A program made the position numbers and the translations under genes. Under the pieces are notes generated by a model that was not told where the DNA came from, did no database searches, and was given only the letters and a program-made list of their open reading frames with translations. From Craspedostauros australis (Eukaryota; Bacillariophyta; Bacillariophyceae; Mastogloiales; Achnanthaceae), in the NCBI GenBank assembly GCA_026770025.1, contig JAMXDE010000011.1, positions 1,054,001-1,118,000 on the forward strand: 64,000 nucleotides of DNA, given 5' to 3'. Of the stretch, positions 54,901 to 64,000 are shown piece by piece. The stretch's first letter is position 1; each line of letters opens with the position of its first letter.

Positions 54901-55797
54901 TTATTCGATGAGTGTTTCAATCACGAGGAGTTCGATACCAAAGACGAAATGGACGACATCGACCCAGAACGCATCAACGCGGAAGGTGAAAAGGACGCCG
55001 ATGCCAATGCACCGAAAAGGAACAAGACGATCTCCGTTGAGGATTGCATCCAAAAGTACTGCCAGATGGAACAGCTGGAAGATACGGAGATGTGGTACTG
55101 CAGCAAGTGCAAGAAGCATGTGCGCGCGTGGAAACAGTTCCATCTGTACCGTGCCCCGCCCATCCTGATCATTCACCTGAAGCGATTCCACTTTTCGGCG
55201 CACTCGCACCGACGCAAAAAGATCGACGCCTTGATCAACTTTCCGTTGACTGGTCTCGATCTCTCGAAGATGTTCTCCCGCTACAATGATGGGGAGGAAC
55301 CCGTCTACGACTGCTACGCCGTGAGCAATCACTACGGCGGTCTCGGTGGCGGGCATTACACGGCATGCACTTTGAGCGACGATGGTACCTGGTGCCACTA
55401 CGATGACAGCAGGCTGAAGAAAGACATCAGCGAGAATGAGGTGGTATCGCCCGCTGCTTACGTGCTGTACTACAGACGGAAGGATGTCCCAGTCGGCCAG
55501 GACATGATCTTCGAACCGATCCCTGACGCCAGCACGTTGCAAGATCCCGTCGATCCAGTATCCGATCCCTGTGAGGTCTCCAGCCATAACACGGATCAAG
55601 CAGGCAGCGCGGACGCCATGATGGATGACGGCAGCACTGGTTCCCGAACAATATCGTCGCCAATGGCATCGGTGGAAGGAGGCCATGACACTTTCGGGCA
55701 CGATGACGACTTGGACAGAGACGACGTCCCGGTTTCGGAGACACCGTCCACGGCGGCCATCTTGAATCCACCTGGAGGCAATCTCCTCCCGCAATAA
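51008..55797 (+). CDS. Ubiquitin-specific protease with DUSP domain (USP4/11/15-like)
   Basis: Three exons, 51008-51178, 51642-52379 and 52645-55797, all in phase 0 with GT-AG introns of 463 and 265 bp, give 1,353 residues. A DUSP-like region lies near 65-200 (FYCVPAAWFVKAYPML, FILGQNSWKVINEHF), interrupted by an Asn/Gly/Asp repeat. The USP domain has Cys407 in GLGNLGNTCFMN, His1207 in GLGGGHYTAC and the following WCHYDDSRL. Zinc ligands are visible as CCEEGC and CSKCKKH. A roughly 550-residue insert within the catalytic domain, as in USP4/15, carries a coiled and charged part. The enzyme removes ubiquitin from substrates. A C-terminal acidic tail follows VVSPAAYVLYYRRKDV. The gene is followed by a convergent NTF2-like gene. 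Confidence 0.92.
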
Positions 55798-56534
55798 AGC
55801 AAACTATTGAGCAGTACGTCCTGCGAATCGTTCTGATCCGGTGAATTTATTGGCATTTACGTTTGGTCGAGATGGCATGCCGTGCCGCCAATCAATTTCT
55901 CTCATCGTGTGAGACTTTTCCGATTCTCTCCCAATGCCGCAAAGAGATTACTGCGTGCTCGGGAGTCGTACGTACACATGATATGTTTTTCACGTTGTTG
56001 GTTGCGTCGCAACCTTCCACGCCGGAGTGCGCTCAGTTCGAACCCGACAACACGGCTGTGGCGCGGCAAATGTAGTGGGGTAGGCCGCATAGTGTCGTAT
56101 CAATTCGTCGAAATCACAAGTAGACGGGAGGACCGCATCACATCGCGGTAGGATAGAATGTAGATTCGAGTAATACACGTTACTAGTACTATTAGTATCC
56201 ATGGAATGTTGCTGCTGCCGTTGTTTGATATCCACAATTGACCAGTTCCACGGTTCTTTTTTTCCAGCAGCAAGAGTCACATCACGAGTCGCAGGAGACG
56301 CTGGCAGGAGACGTTGGTTGGAGGCTGATGGAGTCGGCACACTTGTACTTGGCATGGTCGGCGAGAGGATCGTATTGGTGCTTGCAATCCTGCATCTATC
56401 CGCCCCTCGCTGCGAATGATGCCAGTGTCACTGTCGGTATCATTGCCAATGCTGATGTCCGCGCCCGCACGCGCTTCCAACCCTTGTTTTGCCTTGCCTT
56501 CGCCTGTGCGATAACAGGTACGTAGAGCGTTGAA
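55798..56534. other. Convergent intergenic region
   Basis: It lies between the USP gene and the NTF2-like gene. Open frames are short and unsupported. Confidence 0.5.
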
Positions 56535-58304
56535 TTATATTTCCGCCATGGAGCCCAGCTCGCCGGTGTCATCATCGCTGATGTACCCTGCCGGCCTGCT
56601 CTGCTTGGCATGGCCGAGCTCTGAATCTGTATCAGCTGGCTGTATGGACGCGGACGATGTTGCTGCCATTTCTGCAGCAGTCATCGCCCTTTCAAAACCT
56701 TTCGAATCCGTCACCACGAGCGGCGACGACGCCGACGAATGCGATATGTTCCCCTTCCTCGATGGTGACGGGGAGGGTCTGTAATTTTGCACCGCTTCGT
56801 CCACCCTGTGCTTGACATTCTCAGCGACATTTCTGGCGTGCTGCATGATGCCCATCTTCTTTATCTGCGCCGACGCAGCCTTGTTCACCTCCGACTTCGC
56901 AACGGCCTTCTGCGCGCGGCCCAGCAAGGAGAGGAATTTGTGAGATGATTTGCGGATCGTCTCCGTCGTTTGGTTGGTCTTGTTGACTGCCCGATTGTCG
57001 AATGTTGGGCAGTACGACAGGAGCTTGCCTTGGTCGTCAGTTTCAAAGACATCGACGATCGTCATGCTGACCAAGTCTCCGACTTGCAACGGCGGCTGAT
57101 CTGGTTTGTTGGGCGAGTCCGAATTCAGTATCCCTCCATCTTCCGACAGTGGCGCAAATTCGTTCATCCATGTCCAGACCACACGATGTGCGGCCGTCAC
57201 GCGATACCTACCGCCAGCGATCCTCATGACAGTCAGACCAGGAGGGTCGATAATATTCAGGTGATCACCACCAGGCATCAGCGCTGTTGTGACGGTACAT
57301 CAATGTGAGGCCAACCAAAATGGGGCGACGGATAACGGGGGACGGAGTGGCATGGCGTCGCGTTGTGTAGAAATATACGCATTGCAAAAAAGTTGGGAGT
57401 GATAAAAAGGGACTGAGTGAGTGGATGTAGTCGCTACTCGTACGATGATCACAAAGGCACGCGTTGGTGGCTCGTCGTTCAATACGCCAATCGATCCAAT
57501 CAAGCAGGATGCAACACAACACAACACAACACAACGAACAGAACACAACGAACAGAACAGTACTCATTATTTGGCACCGTACTCGCATCCACATCTTCAT
57601 TGAGCACTGGCCAATCACAGGATCTGGTTCGACTTACCAAGCCATCGCAGAAAGAGTTGCGAAAGCGCGGGAATTCCAGCAGCCGCCTCTAGCTCGATGC
57701 CTTCCACGCGTTCGATTCCAAAGAGTTGCGATGCCGTGTGTGCTTGCGGCAGCACCACCTCCGCATCATCGGCAAAGACAACAAACGGAAGCGGCGTCGA
57801 GACCGTGGCGGCGGTGATGACGGATTCGTCATCATCCTCGTATTCAGCATTCCATTCGGCAAGCGTGGTTGCACCCTTGGGTGGATGGGCATGCAGGGCT
57901 TTCTTAAATTCTTCGGAGTTGCTGAGCAGGTAGAGCAGAGCGAGATGCATCTCCTGGACTGTGTCGGTGGCGTCACTTTGATGGGTGGTGTACGTTGCTG
58001 TGCCGGTAACGGAGGAACCTCCTCCATCATGGTAGTAGGATTCTGAATCAACATTGGAGCTGTAATCCAACGACTCGTCGGCGCTGTCCTTGCTCATCAT
58101 GGGTGCTGCGTTGGTGCGTTCGAGATTGTACGCGGGCGGTGGTGGTGGCGGCGGCGGTGGTGATTTCTGCAAGCTTGATTGGTGTTGCTGTCGCTGCTGC
58201 TTCTGATTGTATTGATGTTGCGGTTGCTGGCGTAAATGTTGCTGCTGCTGCCTGCTGTTCGAGTGGTGTTGATGTGATGTGTTTGGCAGGGGAGCTTGAT
58301 TCAT
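56535..58304 (-). CDS. NTF2/SnoaL-like domain protein with Gln- and Pro-rich N-terminus
   Basis: Two exons on the minus strand, 58304-57638 and 57283-56535, with a 354-bp GT-AG intron, give 471 residues. After a Gln-rich start and a run of nine Pro, a helical stretch (VQEMHLALLYLLSNSEEF) precedes a region of about 175-320 that resembles an NTF2-like (SnoaL) fold: FADDAEVVLPQ, then across the intron RWLALMPGG, then RYRVTAAHRVVWTW and FETDDQGKLLSYCPTFDNRAV. The C-terminal third is helical and charged (KFLSLLGRAQKAVAKSE). This fold either binds small ligands or mediates transport contacts. The exact role is unknown. The frame continues a few codons above the chosen ATG, to 58322. The junction is supported because it joins the two halves of the domain in frame. 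Confidence 0.75.
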
Positions 58305-59483
58305 TCTTTGTGCAAGCACCAATACGAGTGCAGGACAGTGGGGTATCGCGGGTGATGAGCGCTCTTGATTATCGTTTGTCTCTGGATGTTGTTAGCTGCG
58401 CTTCTTCGGCTGTTTGTGATGTTCTTGGTTTGTCTGGAAGTCCCTGAGAACTGTGAAGTCTGTGAAGGCTGCGAAGAATGTGCTGCGTTGTGTTGCGATG
58501 CAAGAGGCGATTGATGATGTCTCGTGAACGAACTTGGTGATCAACGTCAAGAATCTCTCTGCTGGAGCCACTGCGAACGGAAGTGCGAATGGAAGCACTA
58601 GTGGCAAGCAAAAGTGCTTGAGGTACTCCAACAATTGCTCCAGTGGTATGTCGTGCTTTGCTCACAGCCCAGCAGGTCGAGCGGCAGAGATCCCTCCGGT
58701 GTGCTTGCGAGTGTGGGTACGGCTACGACTACGGCTATGCGCGGAGTTTTAACAGGAACGCAGACCCTCTCTCTGTTCGTGCTTCGTTGCAGCTCCCTCT
58801 CCCCCTCGTTCTTGTCACTCCTTCGTCTGCCTCTTTCACTTGCGCTTCGTTGGTGCTTCTCTGCAGTCTTGTGTCGGCGTTGGTGTGAGTATCAGCTATA
58901 TCGATGCTGGTGATGCACAATGAGTCGGGCGCGTCTCCACCCTTCAGCAAGTACTAGTCGCTCTCTTTACGCGACACTCCACAACGACGCGGATGCAAAC
59001 TCAACTGTTGATCTTGGTTGCTTTGTTGGAGTGAATGTTGGTATTGCAGCAGAGTGCGAGTTGTGTTGCTGACACGGATTCTCTGCGCATTCTGTTTCCA
59101 GTTTTCAGTCGGGAATGATCGTCTCTTTGATGTTTCGCTCTCTTCCAGCGACACCCAACGCATTCAACCGTTAACTCATGTTTGACTCGTTGGATTCGAA
59201 ACAAATCACAAATTCGTGACTGAGATCATCTACAGGATTCATCCTGGCGAGAAAGGGAAATCCTCCCACCAAACGCACCGAGACATCAAGACAACACAAC
59301 GCACCGCAACGCAGGAAGACCCTTGCTCATTCATGTGGCGGCGATGCTTGATGTTCACGCGGATCACAACACCGCGATTGTACTTGGATGGTGCGGGAGA
59401 GCGGACGACAATCACACCATACCACCCTGAAACTTGTCACGCTTCTCTCTCTCTTTCTCTCTTTCGTCAACCTAAATACAGCC
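58305..59483. other. Divergent intergenic region
   Basis: About 1.18 kb between the NTF2-like and SANT genes. A CT-rich run lies just before the SANT start (about 59442-59462). No gene is supported. Confidence 0.5.
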
Positions 59484-60536
59484 ATGGGGAATGTTGACGC
59501 AACAGCCAATGCGCCAAGCACAGACCGGCCAACGAAGCGAGAGAGGGGAGCGGCGTCTGACGAGAACAACGATGATCAAGCAAAGAGACAGAAGTCGGAG
59601 CCGTTGACGACGGTAGAAGCCCCGGCATCGAGCATGCCACAAGAAGTGGATCCAGCATCAGCGACGTCTCAGGATATGAAAGCGCCCGCTCAACTAGCAG
59701 AGGTGGTAACAGCAGCGGCAGAAACTCATGAGGGGACCGCATGTGACGCGACACACGAACAGCTTTCGTCTTTAACGGAGGTTGCCCAAAGTGATACGGC
59801 TCCTGCCGCCGCTGCTGCTGAATCAGATGCCAAGGATGGTGGCGATGTGGCTGCGTCGCAGAAAGATGATACAACTACGACCGAAGCGACGACAGCAGGT
59901 GCACCGTCAACAGAGAATCAGAGATGGCGTGGTAGGTACATTGATGCTGTGTGCTCGCGAAGAATGATGTGCTAGGTTTCATCTTTGAAGGTGGCTAGAT
60001 GGCGTCTCTCTCCCTCTCTCTTGACCACATTCATATCATGATGTTGTGCATGCATTGCATATGCAAAGAAGATCCAAGAACTCATCAACGCAACCACATT
60101 TCCCTTGCACTTCCTCCATTTGCTGCCCATGCCATTCCGTACCATGCCATTATCACGCACGTTCGCAGTTCATCAGATCGCGGAAGACTACGTTGGGATG
60201 GTTGGCGCAATGATGTATCCTTCCACGAAATTCAAGGCATACGGGTACGATCCTAGCCGTCGAGAGTACCCGACAGAGGGCATGTCGTTGCTGGGGTTCT
60301 TGCAGAGTCCCGTGCGACGACCCAGCGTCATTGAGATGTGGAGTCCGCACGAGATCGCTCTATTTGAGGGATGCCTGTTCCATTACGGCAAGGATTTTCA
60401 CGAAGTGAGCAGAGTCATCAAGACCAAGTCCACCAAGGAGGTCATTGATTTCTACTACATCTGGAAGAAGACGGAGCACTACAAGAAATGGAAGGCAGCA
60501 TTCGTCAAGGACACCGAGTTGGCGGAAATGGAATAA
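59484..60536 (+). CDS. SANT-domain chromatin protein (MIER/CoREST-like)
   Basis: Two exons, 59484-59931 and 60169-60536, with a 237-bp GT-AG intron, give 271 residues. Residues 1 to about 145 are low complexity, with a basic patch (KRERG, KRQK) fitting nuclear import. Residues of about 150-205 (QIAEDYVGMV, YPTEGMSLLGF) resemble the segment that precedes SANT in ELM2-SANT proteins. The SANT domain at about 210-262 reads MWSPHEIALFEGCLFHYGKDF, then TKSTKEVIDFYYIWKKTEHYKKW, closest to the histone deacetylase-binding SANT of CoREST, MTA and MIER proteins. It is probably a subunit of a deacetylase corepressor complex. The start at 59484 (GCCATGG) is the first ATG. The donor GTAGGT at 59932 is chosen because it keeps the frame. 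Confidence 0.85.
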
Positions 60537-60997
60537 AAGATCTGGGAGAAGAAGAAGATGCTGATGAAATGATGCTTCTGTCACTCCGGGTCTTTGCTTG
60601 GAACGACCATTGGGGATGCGCGAGATGTATGACGGGTACGTAGCACTCTACGAGAGTGGTGCAAGGCATACACACGTGGGTCGGGCGAAGTAAAAGTGTA
60701 TCATATGATTGCGACTACGATTACGACTGTGATAAGAAATGTTGGCTGGTTGCATGGATGGTGGGAAACCCGTGATCACATGGATCGACGAGATGCAGAT
60801 GCATCAGCAATGCATGCAAACGGATCATCAGTCTCTGCAACGTTCGAAGATACTCTCACTGGGACGCATAATGACGAGAACCCAGAAAACAAAAACAAAC
60901 GATAACACTAGTAAAGCGAAAATCCAACAGCAAAAACACTGACACCAGTACAGATTCTACTGATTCCTCAAGTAGGGAAAAGATCCGACAATCGACC
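60537..60997. other. 3' flank of the SANT gene and LINE 5' leader
   Basis: About 460 bases. The 5' boundary of the LINE must lie here, but there is no second copy in the window to place it. No other gene is seen. Confidence 0.45.
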
Positions 60998-63417
60998 ATG
61001 GCGACGAAAAACGGCACAAGTTTGAAGCACAACACCAACGATACGGAGCAACCATCGAATCGAAACATGACATCAGGAGCAACAGGAGGTCCCAAGCCAC
61101 CGCCAGAGCCTGATCCGAAGATCGTGGCAGCAGAACTGATGGAGAGCCAAGGCAGAATAGCCATCCAGTGGCAAGAGCCCGAAACAACACGGTGGAAAAA
61201 GCTCCCAAAACAAGTCGCAGCAAACGCCAAAGCCATCAAAGCCACCGAAGTCTACGAAGAAGGTCCGTCGTCCCTCCATGACAGAGTCAAACAGATGTAC
61301 ATCCAGAAGGCAACATGGGAAGGCAAGGACAGTTCAAACGCCTTGGCACACATGCCAAGCACCAAGGAACTGGCAGAGTTCTTCCAAAAGGTGATGGACG
61401 GCAGGACGAACAAATTTGGTACAAGTAGAGTCGCACAGGATGCACCAGAACGCGTGAAAATCAAGCAATTGGTCGCAGATCTCTCCAAAACGGATCCAAC
61501 GGAATGCTTCAAGATGGAGCTTCACACTGACAACAAGTCAATGACACGAAACCAGATCACACTGGCTTGGGCAGCAGCAGTCCGGCACATGGGGTGCCAA
61601 TACTCCGACGTCATCATGGCACAGAAAGCATTGTCAGACAGTGACGACATGGACAGAATCCAACTGGAATCCATTTTGGTCAAGCGAACGCAACAGACTT
61701 CACTCACGCAACACACAGTGAAGGTACCTCCAAAAACCAAAGTGAGGGTTCAGGAGCCAGATGGAGTAGTCAATGAGACAAACCCAAAAGGAGACGCAAG
61801 CGGCGACGACGGGACATGGACCAGGGTGAGACAGTCCTCTGTCCAGATGATGGCTACGCCCAGCAGAAAGTTCAACGAACGCTTCGACCTCAGGCTAACC
61901 ATCCCGAAGAACTCCTCCACACCGATCAGAGATTTCCAATCCAGGTTCGAATTGTGGTTTGACCACGCACTGACAATCGAGCCCAAACTCGTCATATACC
62001 CCTGGTATAAGCGCCACAAATCAGCAGGAATCATCTCGGACAAGGAGCCCATCCCCACCGACTGGGATGAGATGAAGAAATTCGTGTGCAGAGCCAAGCC
62101 GACAGCAAAGCAATCAGATGTATACATGCAACTGAAGCTGGGGGGCAGCCAAAACCTGAACGCGCTCACCAGTTGACGAGCAGAAATGGAAGGCGGATAC
62201 TCGACAGGAGAGTACACCTACGTCTGAGATCTCAAGGATGCAGAAAACATCACTGATGTTGGCTTCCTCGCCTACTCCGGAAACTTCACAAACACAAAGC
62301 AAACGATTGGAGTGATCAACCGGCTACTGCAACAAATCCAACCCAAACTTCAAGTGGGGGGAAGAATCAAGTTCCTGGGTCAGGTTTCAGACGAGACGCG
62401 CGAAGAGCACCGCAAGAACCTCGGCACCTGGATCAACACACCATGGGTTGCGCTGCACCTGCACGCCAACACCAGCCACGCCCGAAAGGTATCGAAAGCC
62501 CTGGGCAAGGTGTTCAACGCGAAGGACGCTGACAGAGGGGGGTTGAACTACCGATTGTTCCCAACCCAGGCACATCCACCATTGGAGCGGACACAGCAGC
62601 GAAACTCAGAAAGATGACACGCAAACACAAGCGCTACGTGCGCCAACTCAAAAGGTTCCGGCTGGACGGCGACGTCTCGCTCGATACTCCAGATGCGGAG
62701 ACAAAATCGACCACGCTGCGAGAATTCCTGAACCAGCAGAGGACGCCAGAAGGAAACCCCTATTTCCATGACATCAGCATGACCCACATGGCAGATGGGG
62801 ATGAAGACGCCCTGAGCATAGTGGCCTTTGACGATCGGTACAACCAAGCCAAGAACATTCTGAACTCCATCGCAATCAGGTGTAGAACAGAAATCAACAG
62901 CTCCACAGACGACTGGTTTGATGATAACATCCTGGAGATGAGTGCGGGGTATGCGAAGGACGCCACAGGACAGGGGTACGAAGACGTCGAATTCGAAGGA
63001 GAACTTGACTACATTGTCGATGAAGACATGGGTTCGGTAGAGATTGAAGGCATGGAAGAAATCGATGACAACTCTCCATCGGGATCCCCGGTAGCAAAAA
63101 AGCCCAGACTCGAGGACGAATCATTCAAGACTTTCAGCTCGGAATGCGGCAAATCGAGGGCATCCACCATCTTCAGTATACAGGAATCCAAAGACGACAG
63201 CGCCGAGATCAAAGAGGACGAGCTGGCGACAGCCATGCGGCAAGCAAGGGAAGCACAGCAAGCAGAAGCCAACAGAAAGAAAGTGGAGGACCAGAGGCAA
63301 GAACTCATCGAAAAAGACAGAATCATCGAGGAGCTGAGAGCCAAACACGCAGAAGTGGAACCCGGGAACTCAGATTCCCCCGGCTTAAGCACGGACGGGG
63401 GCCAACCAACTGATTAA
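60998..63417 (+). pseudogene. LINE ORF1, broken
   Basis: The first part (60998-62176, 392 codons) starts at ACCATGG. It has a Lys/Pro-rich start and a conserved-looking region FNERFDLRLTIPKNS with FELWFDHALTIEPKLVIYPW, typical in layout of algal and oomycete LINE ORF1s. TGA codons at 62174-62176 and 62225-62227 interrupt it, the first followed by CGA. The frame then continues to about 62565 (GVINRLLQQIQPKL, LGTWINTPW) and shifts by one into 62614-63417 (KHKRYVRQLKRF, then an acidic stretch and a coiled coil, EDQRQELIEKDRIIEELR). No zinc knuckle is seen. ORF1 proteins package the LINE RNA. Confidence 0.75.
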
Positions 63418-64000
63418 CGCAAGGCTGGAGGAAGGGGAAGCATCAACACCCACCTCCGCAAGCCAAACGGATGCTCTCGGGGAGGAAGTGCGTCGGAATG
63501 AGCACAACCTCCAAGTCTCTTACTGGGGAGACAACCCACGCGACAAAGGAGGCCATACTATACGCATCGGCGCCCTCAACGTGGGCTGTCTACCGGAAGA
63601 GACAGGACACTGGAAAAACAGAGACACGTGGGAATGGACAAAGAAGCTAAAACTCGACGTGGCAATGTTTTCCGAAATCGGGCTGAACTGGTCCAAATTA
63701 GCAAAACGCCACTCATGGCACTCGCGGATCAAAGGCCAATACAGCTCATGGCGCCAAACGATGGCGTACAACAAACAAGAGAAGATGGGACCCGTACGAC
63801 AATGGGGAGGCACGGGATGCCTGATCACCAACGAAACAGCTGGGCGACACAAGGGATCAGCAGAAGATCCAAGGCAGCTAGGACGATGGTCAAGTACGGT
63901 GCTCCGTGGCAAAGACGACGCTTTTGTGAGAATTGTAAGCGTGTACGTCCCAACCACATCAGGGAAAGGACCTCGCACCGTTGCAAACCAGCAATCAGCC
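63389..64000 (+). CDS. LINE ORF2 start: EEP endonuclease domain, partial
   Basis: The frame is open from after a stop at 63386-63388 to the window end, about 203 codons, and overlaps the end of ORF1. The first ATG in frame (63665) is already inside the domain, so translation probably comes from an upstream frame by fusion or reinitiation. Endonuclease/exonuclease/phosphatase motifs are visible: IRIGALNVGCLP, the catalytic Glu in FSEIGL (codon 63674-63676), GGTGCLI and VRIVSVYVPT. The domain nicks target DNA for target-primed reverse transcription. The reverse transcriptase lies past the window. Confidence 0.85.

Larger units (their letters stand above)
60998..64000 (+). mobile_element. 5' part of a LINE (non-LTR retrotransposon), cut by window end
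   Basis: An ORF1-like protein region (60998-63417) is followed by the start of an EEP (apurinic-type) endonuclease domain (63389-64000), the usual order in LINEs. The reverse transcriptase would lie beyond the window. ORF1 has at least two stops and a frame change, so this copy is not intact. Local composition, rich in A and in AAC/ACA codons, differs from the host genes. Confidence 0.85.

Noticed and set aside
1-64000. tRNA, rRNA and CRISPR features
   Set aside because: I looked for cloverleaf T-arm signatures, rRNA-like blocks and spaced direct repeats and saw none. A covariance search could still find small RNAs.

Overview
The window looks like nuclear DNA of a photosynthetic stramenopile, most likely a diatom. 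This is an inference. Genes carry GT-AG introns of about 200-750 bp. The chlorophyll enzyme CHLM begins with a signal peptide ending in the ASAFAP motif typical of secondary red plastids, and a MiaB homologue has a similar AFNAP junction. Peroxin, COQ4, Ste20 kinase, JmjC, USP and DENN genes complete a eukaryotic, densely packed gene set. Many proteins have long Thr/Ala/Pro, Gln or Asn/Gly low-complexity tracts, and simple repeats are common between genes. I could not run any search, so species, homologies and splice models rest on reading motifs and frames.

Layout. 1-7.4 kb: a SHAQKYF-type MYB gene (+), then a plastid-targeted parvulin-MiaB fusion (-). 7.4-19.5 kb: two copies of one about 6.06-kb DNA transposon, one nested inside the right terminal inverted repeat of the other, each with a 4-bp target duplication. 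19.7-21.2 kb: CHLM (+). 21.7-25.6 kb: a very long FEX/CrcB-type fluoride exporter (-). 26.9-30.4 kb: a DENN-ENTH fusion with NPF/DPF endocytic motifs (+). 31.1-33.1 kb: a KDM2/7-like JmjC demethylase (+). 33.3-36.0 kb: a PEX14 homologue carrying a C-terminal PUB domain (-). 36.6-37.7 kb: COQ4 (+) with a disturbed frame. 38.8-40.9 kb: an unknown low-complexity protein (+). 42.1-44.5 kb: an MST/Hippo-type kinase (+). 45.3-47.3 kb: unknown (-). 48.6-50.1 kb: a membrane protein (+). 51.0-55.8 kb: a DUSP-USP deubiquitinase (+). 56.5-58.3 kb: an NTF2-like protein (-). 59.5-60.5 kb: a SANT protein (+). 61.0-64.0 kb: the 5' part of a LINE, with a broken ORF1 and the start of an EEP endonuclease, running off the window.

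Connections. The outer transposon sits in what must have been one short divergent intergenic region between two plastid-protein genes, miaB and CHLM, so about 12 kb now separates their promoters. Several host genes have unusual domain fusions (PEX14-PUB, rotamase-MiaB, DENN-ENTH) that suggest physical coupling of peroxisomal import to p97/Cdc48, of protein folding to plastid tRNA modification, and of Rab exchange to clathrin adaptors. These fusions are the most interesting host features. The nested transposons are the clearest structural event.
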